Assembly: GCA_916613615.1 (NCBI GenBank)
Contig: OU744726.1
Coordinates: 21,207,515 to 21,271,514, forward strand
Reading direction: 5' to 3'
Origin: Steromphala cineraria
Taxonomy: Eukaryota > Mollusca > Gastropoda > Trochida > Trochidae
Length of the DNA stretch: 64,000 nucleotides
The notes beneath the pieces were generated by a model. It had not been told where the DNA came from. It was given only the letters and a program-made list of their open reading frames with translations, and ran no database searches. The stretch's first letter is position 1. The number at the start of each line of letters is the position of its first letter. The translations under genes were made by a program, and so were the position numbers. Shown here one piece after another: positions 22,251 through 35,545 of this stretch.

Positions 22251-23427
22251 TTGGCTTGATTTAAAAAAGCAAACTTAATTACATCCTTAAAAGTATATAA
22301 GTCCTTGCATCAGGTAAGTAACGTTTTCACTATAAGTTTCCACATTATTATCATAACTATTATTTATCAAGAAAGTCTGCCCTTCTTGAACCAAAACCAT
22401 ATGAATACAGTAGCGCTATCGAATTTTGCTGTTCAAAAACAGTATTATGTTTTCATTACTTTGATTATCGAACACTTCAAGGAATCGTTTAGCTCTCATA
22501 GCACATGTGTAAGTAAACAGTTTAAAATTCATGTCACAAACACATTATATTAAATCCTTTGTGTGAAAGGTAAACCAAGCTTAAACTTCAGCTCATTAAC
22601 ATAATGTTGTTTTCTTACAACACCCTTTCGAAACATGAATTTCTTCAATGTACAGTATTTGTTTGCTAGTGAAGACAAAGTTTATTCAGGGCGTAGTCGC
22701 ATACAGTGCAAGATATATAAAATAAATGTATTCTTTGGGCGTATGAATAAAGGGTTATCTATACGTACATTATATCTTCCCTTGAGACTATTTCTTGTTT
22801 CTCAACGTGTTTCGATTGATAAAGTTTAAATACTATTTTCTCAAACGAATTCCCTGCAGAGTCTATGACATGAATAGACCCTTTGATCGGAAACAAAAAA
22901 CAACATAGACGTATAAGCAATTTGTATTGTAATTGATAGGTTATGACAATTAAATGTTGAAATTTTTTTTGTTGTTGACGTACGTAACGGGTGATTGGTT
23001 TATAGTGCTGTTAAGTCTCAAAGATGAATAGTATACTCGCCAGACAACAAGAGTCGTCACTTTGATGTTACGATCCTTCATGAATATTTAATCATTGTTT
23101 TCAAAACAACTGAAACGAGACTCAAGTATTCAAGCAAATCATTTAGGGCTGGCTGCAGCTGGTGTGTTCAATCACTATGGTGATACATGTATGTTATTTA
23201 TTACCTCACATATAGTCCGGGAGCAAAGTATACATATATACTATAAACCCAAAATGTTTTTAATTACAGAATAATTCGTGGTTATTAATTTTTGGTATCA
23301 TTTACAGATTTCAAAGAATACTTAAAAGACTCTATTGATTTATGGACCGCGATCTTGTTTTTTATCTTGGAAATGTCAAATCAAACTCTGTAATTTTACT
23401 TTTTTTAATTTCACCCAATTTGGGTCT
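22251..23427. other. Intergenic, no gene recognised
   Basis: AT-rich, with short chance frames only. No repeat, RNA gene or family motif was recognised before the 46-bp repeat block starts. Confidence 0.5.
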
Positions 23428-23657
23428 GTGAAGTTAGCTGCCAGTTCCCAGTTCCCAGTTCCTTATTCAAAATGTGAAGTTGGCTGCCAGTTCCCAGTTC
23501 CCAGTTCACTATTCAAATTGTGAAGTTAGCTGCCAGTTCCCAGTTCCCAGTTCACTATTCAAATTGTGAAGTTAGCTGCCAGTTCCCAGTTCCCAGTTCA
23601 CTATTCAAATTGTGAAGTTAGCTGCCAGTTCCCAGTTCCCAGTTCACTATTCGAATT
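23428..23657. repeat. 46-bp tandem repeat, five copies, at the satellite edge
   Basis: The unit is GTGAAGTTAGCTGCCAGTTC plus CCAGTTCCCAGTTCACTATT and CAAATT, starting at 23,428, 23,474, 23,520, 23,566 and 23,612. The core GAAGTTGGCTGCCAGTTCAC also occurs inside each 206-bp satellite unit, so this block looks like a local amplification of part of that unit. Confidence 0.93.
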
Positions 23658-23699
23658 TTTGCTGACTCAATATACAGGTTTAGGTCACCCCTAATTCTG

Positions 23700-26600
23700 T
23701 ACCTAATCAAAGTGTAATATACGCACGTACATGTATACACAGAGCTATTACAGATCTGCAAGGTGCTAGCTGCCAGTTCACTATTCAAAGTGTGAAGTTG
23801 GCTGCCAGTTCACTATTCAGCTTTAACCTCGCTCACACCCGTTTCAAGATAGATATGTTCATTATTCAATTAGCATATATTAGGTATACATCCAGTCTAC
23901 TTCTGTACATAATCAAAGTGTAATATACGCACGTACATTTTTGTACAAAGGTATTACATATATGCAACGTGCTAGCTGCCAGTTCCCTATTCAAAGTGTG
24001 AAGTTGGCTGCCAGTTCATTATTCAGCTTTAACCTCGCTCACACCCGTTTCAAGATAGATATGTTCATCTTTCAATTAGCATATATAAGGTATTGGTCAA
24101 GTCGACTTCTGTACCTAATCAAAGTGTAATATACGCACGCACATTTTTGGACAGAGCTATTACATATCTGAAACGTGCTAACTGCCAGTTCCCTATTCAA
24201 ATTGTGGAGTTGGCTGCCAGTTCACTATTCAGCTTTAACCTCGCTCACACCCGTTTTAAGAAAAATATGTTTATAATTGAATTAGCATATATTAGGTATA
24301 GATCAAGTCTACTTCTGTACCTAATCAAAGTGTAATATACGCACGCACATTTTTGGACAGAGCTATTACATATCTGCAACGTGCTAGCTGCCAGTTCCCT
24401 ATTCAAAGTGTGAAGTTGGCTGCCATTTCACTAATCAGCTTTAACCTCGCTCACACCCGTTTTAAGAAAAATATGTTTACAATTGAATTAGCATATATTA
24501 GGTATATATCAAGTCTACTTCTGTACCTAATCAAAGTGTAATATACGCACGCACATTTTTGTACAGAGCTATTATATATATGCAACGTGCTAGCTGCCAG
24601 TTCCCTATTCAAAGTGTGAAGTTGGCTGCCAGTTCATTATTCAGCTTTAACCTCGCTCACACCCGTTTCAAGATAGACTATTCATCATTCAATTAGCATA
24701 TATTAGGTATAGATCAAGTCGACTTCTGTACCTAATCAAAGTGTAATATACGCACGCACATTTTTGCACAAACGTATTACATATATGCAACGTGCTAGCT
24801 GCCAGTTCCCTATTCAAAGTGTGAAGTTGGCTGCCAGTTCACTATTCAGCTTTAACCTCGCTCACACCCGTTTCAAGATAGATATGTTCATCATTCAATT
24901 AGCATATATTAGGTATACATCCAGTCTACTTCTGTACATAATCAAAGTGTAATATACGCACGTACATTTTTGTACAAAGGTATTACATATATGCAACGTG
25001 CTAGCTGCCAGTTCCCTATTCAAAGTGTGAAGTTGGCTGCCATTTCACTATTCAGCTTTAACCTCGCTCACACCCGTTTTAAGAAAAATATGTTTATAAT
25101 TGAATTAGCATATATTAGGTATATATCAAGTCTACTTCTGTACCTAATCAAAGTGTAATATACGCACGCACATTTTTGTACAGAGCTATTATATATATGC
25201 AACGTGCTAGCTGCCAGTTCCCTATTCAAAGTGTGAAGTTGGCTGCCAGTTCATTATTCAGCTTTAACCTCGCTCACACCCGTTTCAAGATAGACATGTT
25301 CATCATTCAATTAGCATATATTAGGTATAGATCAAGTCGACTTCTGTACCTAATCAAAGTGTAATATACGCACGCACATTTTTGCACAAACGTATTACAT
25401 ATATGCAACGTGCTAGCTGCCAGTTCCCTATTCAAAGTGTGAAGTTGGCTGCCAGTTCACTATTCAGCTTTAACCTCGCTCACACCCGTTTCAAGATAGA
25501 TATGTTCATCATTCAATTAGCATATATTAGGTATACATCCAGTCTACTTCTGTACATAATCAAAGTGTAATATACGCACGTACATTTTTGTACAAAGGTA
25601 TTACATATATGCAACGTGCTAGCTGCCAGTTCCCTATTCAAAGTGTGAAGTTGGCTGCCAGTTCACTATTCAGCTTTAACCTCGCTCACACCCGTTTCAA
25701 GATAGATATGTTCATCATTCAAATAGCATATATTAGGTATAGATCAAGTTTACTTCTGTACATAATCAAAGTGTAATATACGCACGCACATGTTTGTACA
25801 GAGCCATAACATATCGGCAACGTGCTAGCTGCCAGTTCCCTATTCAAAGTGTGAAGTTGGCTGCCAGTTCACTATTCAGCTTTAACCTCGCTCACACCCG
25901 TTTCAAGATAGATATGTTCATCATTCAATTAGCATATATTAGGTATAGATCAAGTTTACTTTTGTACATAATCAAAGTGTAATATACGCACGTTAATTTT
26001 TGTACAGAGCTATTACATATCGGCAACGTGCTAGCTGCCAGTTCCCTATTCAAAGTGTGAAGTTGGCTGCCAGTTCACTATTCAGCTTTAACCTCGATCA
26101 CACCCGTTTCAAGATAGATATGTTCATCATTCAATTAGCATATATTAGGTATACATCCAGTCTACTTCTGTACATAATCAAAGTGTAATATACGCACGTA
26201 CATTTTTGTACAAAGGTATTACATATATGCAACGTGCTAGCTGCCAGTTCCCTATTCAAAGTGTGAAGTTGGCTGCCAGTTCACTATTCAGCTTTAACCT
26301 CCCTCACATCCGTTTTAAGAAAGATATGTTCATCCTTCAATTAGCATATATTAGGTATAGATCAAGTCTACTTCTGTACCTAATCAAAGTGTAATATACG
26401 CACGCACATTTTTGGACAGAGCTATTACATATCTGCAACGTGCTAACTGCCAGTTCCCTATTCAAATTGTGAAGTTGGCTGCCAGTTCACTATTCAGCTT
26501 TAACCTCGCTCACACCCGTTTTACGAAAAATATGTTTATAATTGAATTAGCATATATTAGGTATAGATCAAGTCTACTTCTGTACCTAATCAAAGTGTAA

Positions 26601-29600
26601 TATACGCACGCACATTTTTGGACAGAGCTATTACATATCTGCAACGTGCTAGCTGCCAGTTCCCTATTCAAAGTGTGAAGTTGGCTGCCATTTCACTATT
26701 CAGCTTTAACCTCGCTCACACCCGTTTTAAGAAAAATATGTTTATATTTGAATTAGCATATATTAGGTATATATCAAGTCTACTTCTGTACCTAATCAAA
26801 GTGTAATATACGCACGCACATTTTTGTACAGAGCTATTATATATATGCAACGTGCTAGCTGCCAGTTCCCTATTCAAAGTGTGAAGTTGGCTGCCAGTTC
26901 ATTATTCAGCTTTAACCTCGCTCACACCCGTTTCAAGATAGACATGTTCATCATTCAATTAGCATATATTAGGTATAGATCAAGTCGACTTCTGTACCTA
27001 ATCAAAGTGTAATATACGCACGCACATTTTCGCACAAACGTATTACATATATGCAACGTGCTAGCTGCCAGTTCCCTATTCAAAGTGTGAAGTTGGCTGC
27101 CAGTTCACTATTCAGCTTTAACCTCGCTCACACCCGTTTCAAGATAGATATGTTCATCATTCAATTAGCATATATTAGGTATACATCCAATCTACTTCTG
27201 TACATAATCAAAGTGTAATATACGCACGTACATTTTTGTACAAAGGTATTACATATATGCAACGTGCTAGCTGCCAGTTCCCTATTCAAAGTGTGAAGTT
27301 GGCTGCCATTTCACTATTCAGCTTTAACCTCGCTCACACCCGTTTTAAGAAAAATATGTTTATAATTGAATTAGCATATATTAGGTATGTATCAAGTCTA
27401 CTTCTGTACCTAATAAAAGTGTAATATACGCACGCACATTTTTGTACAGAGCTATTATATATATGCAACGTGCTAGCTGCCAGTTCCTTATTCAAAGTGT
27501 GAAGTTGGCTGCCAGTTCATTATTCAGCTTTAACCTCGCTCACACCCGTTTCAAGATAGACATGTTCATCATTCAATTAGCATATATTAGGTATAGATCA
27601 AGTCGACTTCTGTACCTAATCAAAGTGTAATATACGCACGCACATTTTTGCACAAACGTATTACATATATGCAACGTGCTAGCTGCCAGTTCCCTATTCA
27701 AAGTGTGAAGTTGGCTGCCAGTTCACTATTCAGCTTTAACCTCGCTCACACCCGTTTCAAGATAGATATGTTCATCATTCAATTAGCATATATTAGGTAT
27801 AGATCAAGTCTACTTCTGTACCTAATCAAAGTGTAATTATACGCACGCACATTTTTGGACAGAGCTATTACATATCTGCAACGTGCTAACTGCCAGTTCC
27901 CTATTCAAATTGTGAAGTTGGCTGCCAGTTCACTATTCAGCTTTAACCTCGCTCACGCCCGTTTTAAGAAAAATATGTTTATAATTGAATAAGCATATAT
28001 TAGGTATAGATCAAGTCTACTTCTGTACCTAATCAAAGTGTAATATACGCACGCACATTTTTGGACAGAGCTATTACATATCTGCAACGTGCTAGCTGCC
28101 AGTTCCCTATTCAAAGTGTGAAGTTGGCTGCCATTTCACTATTCAGCTTTAACCTCGCTCACACCCGTTTTAAGAAAAATATGTTTATAATTGAATTAGC
28201 ATATCTTAGGTATATATCAAGTCTACTTCTGTACCTAATCAAAGTGTAATATACGCACGCACATTTTTGTACAGAGCTATTATATATATGCAACGTGCTA
28301 GCTGCCAGTTCCCTATTCAAAGTGTGAAGTTGGCTGCCAGTTCATTATTCAGCTTTAACCTCGCTCACACCCGTTTCAAGATAGACATGTTCATCATTCA
28401 ATTAGCATATATTAGGTATAGATCAAGTCGACTTCTGTACCTAATCAAAGTGTAATATACGCACGCACATTTTTGCACAAACGTATTACATATGTGCAAC
28501 GTGCTAGCTGCCAGTTCCCTATTCAAAGTGTGAAGTTGGCTGCCAGTTCACTAATCAGCTTTAACCTCGCTCACACCCGTTTCAAGATAGATATGTTCAT
28601 CATTCAATTAGCATATATTAGGTATACATCCAGTCTACTTCTGTACATAATCAAAGTGTAATATACGCACGTACATTTTTGTACAAAGGTATTACATATA
28701 TGCAACGTGCTAGCTGCCAGTTCCCTATTCAAAGTGTGAAGTTGGCTGCCATATCGCTATTCAGCTTTAACCTCGCTCACACCCGTTTCAAGAAAAATAT
28801 GTTTATAATTGAATTAGCATATATTAGGTATATTTCAAGTCTACTTCTGTACCTAATCAAAGTGTAATATACGCACGCACATTTTTGCACAAATGTATTA
28901 CATATATGCAACGTGCTAGCTGCCAGTTCCCTATTCAAAGTGTGAAGTTGGCTGCCAGTTCACTATTCAGCTTTAACCTCGCTCACACCCGTTTTAAGAA
29001 AAATATGTTTATAATTGAATTAGCATATATTAGGTATAGATCAAGTTTACTTCTGTACATAATCAAAGTGTAATATACGCACGCACATGTTTGTACAGAG
29101 CCATAACATATCGGCAACGTGCTAGCTGCCAGTTCCCTATTCAAAGTGTGAAGTTGGCTGCCAGTTCACTATTCAGCTTTAACCTCGCTCACACCCGTTT
29201 CAAGATAGATATGTTCATCATTCAATTAGCATATATTAGGTATAGATCAAGTTTACTTCTGTACATAATCAAAGTGTAATATACGCACGCACATTTTTGT
29301 ACAGAGCTATTACATATCGGCAACGTGCTAGCTGCCAGTTCCCTATTCAAAGTGTGAAGTTGGCTGCCAGTTCATTATTCAGCTTTAACCTCGCTCACAC
29401 CCGTTTCAAGATAGACATGTTCATCATTCAATTAGCATATATTAGGTATAGATCAAGTCGACTTCTGTACCTAATCAAAGTGTAATATACGCACGCACAT
29501 TTTTGCACAAACGTATTACATATATGCAACGTGCTAGCTGCCAGTTCCCTATTCAAAGTGTGAAGTTGGCTGCCAGTTCACTATTCAGCTTTAACCTCGA

Positions 29601-30515
29601 TCACACCCGTTTCAAGATAGATATGTTCATCATTCAATTAGCATATATTAGGTATACATCCAGTCTACTTCTGTACATAATCAAAGTGTAATATACGCAC
29701 GTACATTTTTGTACAAAGGTATTACATATATGCAACGTGCTAGCTGCCAGTTCCCTATTCAAAGGGTGAAGTTGGCTTCCAGTTCACTATTCAGCTTTAA
29801 CCTCGCTCACACCCGTTTTAAGAAAGATATGTTCATCATTCAATTAGCATATATTAGGTATAGATCAAGTCTACTTCTGTACCTAATCAAAGTGTAATAT
29901 ACGCACGCACATTTTTGGACAGAGCTATTACATATCTGCAACGTGCTAACTGCCAGTTCCCTATTCAAATTGTGAAGTTGGCTGCCAGTTCACTATTCAG
30001 CTTTAACCTCGCTCACACCCGTTTTAAGAAAAATATGTTTATAATTGAATTAGCATATATTAGGTATAGATCAAGTCTACTTCTGTACCTAATCAAAGTG
30101 TAATATACGCACGCACATTTTTGGACAGAGCTATTACATATCGGCAACGTTCTAGCTGCCAGTTCCCTATTGAAAGTGTGAAGTTGGCTGCCAGTTCACT
30201 ATTCAGCTTTAACCTCGCTCATACCCGTTTCAAGATAGAAATGTTCATTATTAAATTAGCATATATTAGGTATAGATCAAGTCTACCTCTGTACATAATC
30301 AAAGTGTAGCATACGCACGTACATTTTTGTTCAGAGCTATTACATATCTGTAACTGCTATCTGCCAGTTCCTCATTCAAAGTGTGAAGCTTGCTACCAGT
30401 TCCCGATTCAACTTTTACCTCGCTCACACCCGTTTTAACATATATATGTTCATCATTGAATAAGCATATATTAGGTATAGGTTGAGTCTATTTCTGTACC
30501 TAATCAAAGTACATT
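23700..30515 (+). repeat. 206-bp satellite array A, about 33 units
   Basis: Tandem units of 206 bp, with 30 exact-phase steps between 23,941 and 30,121 apart from single-base length changes near 24,700 and 27,840. Each unit holds two related stretches 32 bp apart, GCTGCCAGTTCCCTATTCAA and GCTGCCAGTTCACTATTCAG, then CTTTAACCTCGCTCACACCC. Units fall into subtypes mixed along the array (for example ATAGATATG versus AAAAATATG after the CCCGTTT). The last unit, about 30,310-30,515, is diverged. Each unit contains an open frame of 62 codons, but it begins with TTG rather than ATG and differs freely in amino acids, so it is not annotated as a gene. Confidence 0.97.
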
Positions 30516-31429
30516 ATATTTATATCCACAATGACTATGTACATAATATGATCCTTTTAAACATAATGTCACATGAGATGGATTAAATAGACTGACGGTG
30601 TTCCGAATTATCCCAGGTATTAGACAAAATATTTCAATGGACACAATTATTTCATTGGTCGTGTACTATAGCAGTTGCACTTCTTAAATTGTACCCCAGG
30701 AAACCCCCTGCCCCTCCTCCCCCCTTCCCCTCCCCAAATCCCGTTACTGTGACGACTGTGGGATGCTACAAACGGAACACATCACGATTGATCCGCCAAT
30801 ACACATTTTCATGACTTGAAACTTGACACCTGGACATCTGGCACCTTACCTATAAAATGCAACATGAATTACATAATCGATGATAAAACCCAGCCACCCC
30901 CGTGCCGCCACCCCGCGCCCGCCCTTTAGCATTATAAATATACCGGCGTTGTTCATTGGTTGGTTATTTTGCTGGAAGAGAGCTGGAGTCGACACGCGGT
31001 TGAAATTGGTACCCTTTCAATATTTGCCCTCAAAATCTTCATGGACTGAAGCAAGAGATAATTATGATCATACCAATAGTTTTGATCAATGACACATGAG
31101 ATCATCGTCAATATTCTCATTACGGACTTAACACTTTACGATTACTGAATGACTTTTAATTAAAAGTCCGCTGTTTTGATTAACCGGAACGTGGCAAGTA
31201 GCAGAGGTTCTACAGTGGAGGTGTGTATAGACTTTCCCTTGTATAGGGCTTGCCTTAGAGTTGTTTAATTAGCAGTTATTAATTAAGTAATTAGCTGCTA
31301 TCAGTTTCTGTGCAGTTTCCATTGCCGCCGCCGCCGCCGCACTCGTATTACATGCTATAACTTTTTTTTCACTAAGCTTTCCAGAACTTTTATTCATGTT
31401 ACTACTCATAGCCTGGAGGAACCATTTTG
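30516..31429. other. Inner flank of satellite array A
   Basis: No gene recognised. It holds a C-rich stretch (30,700-30,740), a perfect palindrome GACTTTTAATTAAAAGTC at 31,151-31,168 and a (GCC)6 tract near 31,323-31,342. The last produces a poly-Ala frame on the minus strand that is probably chance. Confidence 0.5.
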
Positions 31430-31990
31430 ACATGTTCACTTTCAAGGTCAAAGGTCAAGGTCACGAGCTAGTTAATCACTCTAAGATTTCCTTGTAAACG
31501 CGATAACTTGAAAAAAGTTTTTGTGCTATGAAGCTCTAACTTGGTATACATCATCCTTGGAAAAGTAAAAAAATATGAAAAGGTTTTGGCTACAATCCGT
31601 CCAAGGTCAAGGTCACAGAAAGGTCATGACTTAATCATGATTTAGCGAAAATGATTAATTTAATGAACACTTTTAATCAAAATGTGATTGTCATATTCAA
31701 TAAAAAAAAGGTCAAAGGTCAAGGTCATGAGATTTGAGTTATTCATTGTAAACACGATAACTTGAAAAGTTTTTGTGCTATGAAGCTTAGATTTTGTATA
31801 TATCATCTCTTGAGAAGTAATTTTTTTAACAGTTTTGGGTACGGACTGTCAAGGTCATGGCAAGGTCAACATATATGGAGAAAATGGATTAAGTTAACTT
31901 TTAACAGTTTATTTCATTACATTAATGTTATACTCAATGAAATGTGTTCATTGATTGTGTGACATTGAGTGTCAAAGGTCAAGGCTACGA
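31430..31990. repeat. Dispersed repeat rich in AAGGTCAAGGTCA, two copies
   Basis: Two related copies of about 270 bp. Each has GTCAAAGGTCAAGGTCA, then TGTAAACRCGATAACTTGAA, TTTTTGTGCTATGAAGCT, and another AAGGTCAAGGTCA or GTCAAGGTCATGG. The type is familiar from mollusc genomes as a dispersed repeat. AGGTCA is the nuclear-receptor half-site and TCAAGGTCA the extended ERR/SF-1-like form. Binding is not implied without data. Confidence 0.7.
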
Positions 31991-32984
31991 GAAAATGCCC
32001 AATTTGGTCAGGCCTGTAAAAGGCGGAACAGGGTAAGGCGAAACCCCAAGTTTCGGGGCTGCTCTGTTTTTGCGGTGTCCTAGTCTTATGCACAGACCCT
32101 TGAGCATATAATTCACCCCATGAAACAAGTCTAGATCTGGATTGCTCTGAAATCTCCATTTGTCTGAGGCTCCTTTTAAAAATTTAATAAAATAAGATTT
32201 TTACTAAAACAATTTGAGAGACTAAATATAAGTCTAGCGGCGTCCCGCAAACACTAAACTAGTTATCGCTGTCGGTGGCTATTCTCATACTGCTTGCTCT
32301 GCATTGTTCAACTGTTGCACTAACTGAAGAGAGGGTAACTGAACATTGGTAGTTCTGGGTGCAGTGTCCTGTGGTGTTATCATATTATGGCTGCTGCTAC
32401 TTGCTCTCTTGACAGTAGCTTTGCTCTTGATATCAAAAGCTTAAAATCTGGTTACCAAAGAAAGTGTCTTTAATCCCCAGATGGTAAACAAAGTAGGTTG
32501 CGAACAGGGGAACCGGCTACAATTACATCACATGATGCCTCAATGACTCTCTGTTTCCGAATATTTCGCATTGTGAAGATTTCGAACCTCATTTCGAACA
32601 TCATTTATAGAATCGCTTCAGGGATTATTAACAAGGTCTTTAAAACATTTATTAATTTAAAGGACTTGACAACGCAGGCTCATCCAAACATGTACACGTA
32701 TAACTACTAAAATCATATCATAATATATAAGATATTTTTAGATTTCACATGACACTATTGAATATTGAGAATTTGCATTGATAAAATATCCTTTCGTTTA
32801 AACCATCTATTAAAATATAAGCCTGAACCTTTAACTGCCATGTTGTATATTTTCAAAAACCATTAATTGTTTCAATACTCTCTTCGGATATTATAGGTGT
32901 ACTGATCTGTGCAATGCCATGTGTATTATCTTTTCATTGTTACCGTTTTAATTTAAAGTCGAACGCGGAGCGTGATGGTTTTAG
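31991..32984. other. Intergenic, possible dispersed repeat at its start
   Basis: The first 170 bp contain GGCGAAACCCCAAGTTTCGGGG, a short stem, in a stretch that may be another dispersed element. The rest is AT-rich with no recognised feature. Confidence 0.4.
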
Positions 32985-33205
32985 AGCCATAATAATTCCG
33001 ATATATGCCGCTGATATATGCCAAACACAGTATGTTTGTCCCCATTCTACCATAATAACGATAATTAGGAAACTTACTGTGTTTTGAAATCAGTGGCATA
33101 TAAGGGAATTATTATAGCTCTAAATTTAACTTAAAGTCGAAAGCTATAACAATTCCGTTATATGCCGCTGATTTCAAAACACAGTATGTTTATCTCCTAA
33201 TTGGC
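32985..33205. repeat. Three-arm inverted repeat
   Basis: The arm with ATATGCCGCTGAT and AAACACAGTATGTTT occurs at about 32,990-33,035, inverted at about 33,068-33,118, and again direct at about 33,140-33,200. The first pair could form a hairpin of about 45-bp arms. It is probably two overlapping foldback insertions. Confidence 0.75.
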
Positions 33206-33790
33206 TGGACTCTATGTCTAAAATTTTATCTCTATTTTGTCAAGTCAAGTTATGTTTACTCTCATATACAGAGCAGTTGTAACAAGTATTGGTTTAAATG
33301 TGATGGATATAAGTGAAAAATGTTTATTGATTTATATGCAAGAAGAGTTCGTACTTCATTTAGCAGAAAGTCATCATCAATCGTACACTTACATGATGTA
33401 CACAATCTATATGTTCTTTATCAATTATATTCCATCTACAAGTTTCAATTGGAAGTATAATATATGGTTACGTGTTCTAAGTTTTGCAAGTTGCAATAAC
33501 TAAGGTTCAATAATTATAACTATCCTTAAAACTGTTATAATAGTAATGGTGATTGTAATTTAGTAAATTTCATTGCCTCTCCATTTTTGCATAAATTGAT
33601 CAATAAGTACAATTTTAACATTATTTAAAAGTCAGTGGCTACTTGGAAATTCTTGCATTCGCCAAATGTAGCTATAACCTGTATTCTCTAAAAAAAATTG
33701 TGCTACGGGAATTTTGCATAAATTAGGGAAATTTGAAAGGTGAACATTACATATTTATATACATGATGTATGGTAATAGATCTTTAGATG
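33206..33790. other. Intergenic, no feature recognised
   Basis: AT-rich. One 88-codon chance frame on the plus strand shows no family motif. Confidence 0.45.
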
Positions 33791-33799
33791 ACAGTAACG

Positions 33800-34050
33800 T
33801 AGATACGATCTGAGGGGTGTGTGTGTGGGGAGGGGGGCGGGGGGGGGGGTCAATATTTTTTGTGAGAGCGGGGGGTTGCCTCTCAAAAAAAGAAACAATG
33901 AAATATATGGATTGCTGAGTTGGGGGGGGGGGGGGCAAATTTTATTTTTCGTGAGAGCGGGGGTTGCCTTTCAAACAAAACAACAATAATATATATGGAT
34001 TGAGTTGGGGGGGGGGGGACGTTTTATAGTGAGAGCGGGGGTTTATGATT
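33800..34050. repeat. G-run minisatellite, two to three units
   Basis: Units contain GTGAGAGCGGGGGTTGCC, then CTCAAAAAAAG or a variant, AATATATGGATTG and a run of ten to fourteen G. The G runs at about 33,838, 33,921 and 34,006 on the plus strand can form G-quadruplexes and are prone to assembly errors. Confidence 0.85.
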
Positions 34051-34160
34051 GTTATGTTGAATTATTGTTGGTTTAGTGTTGAATGGCTGATGGTTTAGTG
34101 TTGAATGATTGATGATTTTAAGTGTAGTGATTGATGATTTAATGTTGAATTATTCACAAT

Positions 34161-34256
34161 GATTGATTTATGATTGATTTATGATTGATTTATGATTGAT
34201 TTATGATTGATTTATGATTGATTTATGATTGATTTATGATTGATTTATGATTGATT
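34161..34256. repeat. 11-bp tandem repeat
   Basis: Nearly exact head-to-tail copies of ATTTATGATTG, eight to nine units, preceded by looser GATTGATG repeats from about 34,080. Confidence 0.92.
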
Positions 34257-34593
34257 GTGGTTAGTGGTGAATGTATAATTAACATATTTCAATGATGTTT
34301 AAATAATATTTTTTTAGAAAAAGTGTTTAAAGTATTTAAGGAACATTCCTGCCATTATGTCCGTTTCATACCTTCTCTGTCCCCTGAGCTTTTATGCCCC
34401 ACCCCCTGGTAACATCTAAATATCCTCGCATTTTCGAGGTAAAAAAATCTCAAGCCTCTCCCATAGACAATTCTAAAACGTTGGGGGAGGGGGTTCCCTT
34501 ATCTCCGATCCCAATCTTAATCCCCCCTACCCCTAAATACTTTATAATTTTTATAGCACCTGTTGACTTATTGGAATCTAATTGTAATTGTTT

Positions 34594-35537
34594 ATGGGGT
34601 GCCAAACGGGACTTTAATCGCTATTTAGTAAGCTTACTAAATGAATTGGTAAGCTTACTAAATCGATTGATTTAGTAAGCTTACTAATTCATTTAGTAAG
34701 CTCAAATAACTGTTTCGATGAAAAATCATACCCCCACGATTTTCACATGTCATCTTTGAACTAAATATCATACACATTAACTCTCAAATCAAATCCCTTT
34801 GCGAAAACATTGACAAACTCCGATAGAGACAATATTGGGTTTTTTTTATCAAAGGGAGATAACTACAACTTTAACCTAGTGACACGGACATCGGCAAATG
34901 CAATGTGTAACTGAAACTTTCTTATATGATGAGAGAGGCGATCCATGATGAGATATATAAAAATAGATTAAGTATCATATACGCACAAAAGATTTGAATG
35001 TTAATTTGTCAAAAGTTACTGTACGTGCCGTTTGTTTTTGTCAAAATATTCCCGCTATTTTACCACGTGGTGGGGAGAACTCATTATTTTAAGCTTGGAT
35101 ACATATTTTCAAAAGCATTTAGTTAGCTTACTAATTCGGCCGATTTAGTAAGCTTACTAAATGAATTAGTAAGCTTACTAAATGAATTAATAAGCTTACT
35201 AAATCGCCCGAATTAGTAAGCTTACTAAATGAATTAGTAAGCTTACTAAATCGTTTTGAATTAGTAAGCTTACTAATTCATTTAGTAAGCTTATTAAATG
35301 AATTAGTAAGCTTACTAAATCGATTTAGTAGGCTTACTAATTCAAATCGATTTAGTAAGCTTACTAATTCGAATTAGTAAGCTTACTAAATCAAATTAGT
35401 AAGCTTACTAAATCGAATTAGTAAGCTTACTAAACATTTTCCCGAATTAGTAAGCTCACTAAATCGAATTAGTAAGCTTACTAATTCCACTTAGTAAGCT
35501 TACTAAATTGCGATTAAAGTCCCATTTGGCACCCCAT
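34594..35537. mobile_element. 944-bp TIR element built of TTAGTAAGCTTACTAA palindromes
   Basis: The terminal inverted repeats of about 28 bp start ATGGGGTGCCAAACGGGACT and end AGTCCCATTTGGCACCCCAT. Flanks are AATTGTTT (34,586-34,593) and AATTGTTC (35,538-35,545), an 8-bp target duplication with one change, as for hAT-type elements. Inside, next to each end, are about 21 copies of the self-complementary 16-mer TTAGTAAGCTTACTAA, four near the left end and about 17 near the right, joined by ATGAATTAGT or ATCGAATT-like spacers. About 400 bp of non-repetitive DNA lies between. No transposase frame. Confidence 0.88.
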
Positions 35538-35545
35538 AATTGTTC

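Noticed and set aside
23941..30309. A tandem family of about 30 small genes (62 codons each), repeated on the other strand at 57-64 kb
   Set aside because: The frames start at TTG, amino acids vary freely between units, and the pattern is fully explained by a 206-bp satellite.
31269..31451. Minus-strand 60-codon protein with poly-Ala
   Set aside because: The Ala run comes from a (GCC)6 microsatellite inside a dispersed repeat region, with no other support.
33747..33938. Pro-rich minus-strand frame
   Set aside because: It is a translation of the G-run repeat.
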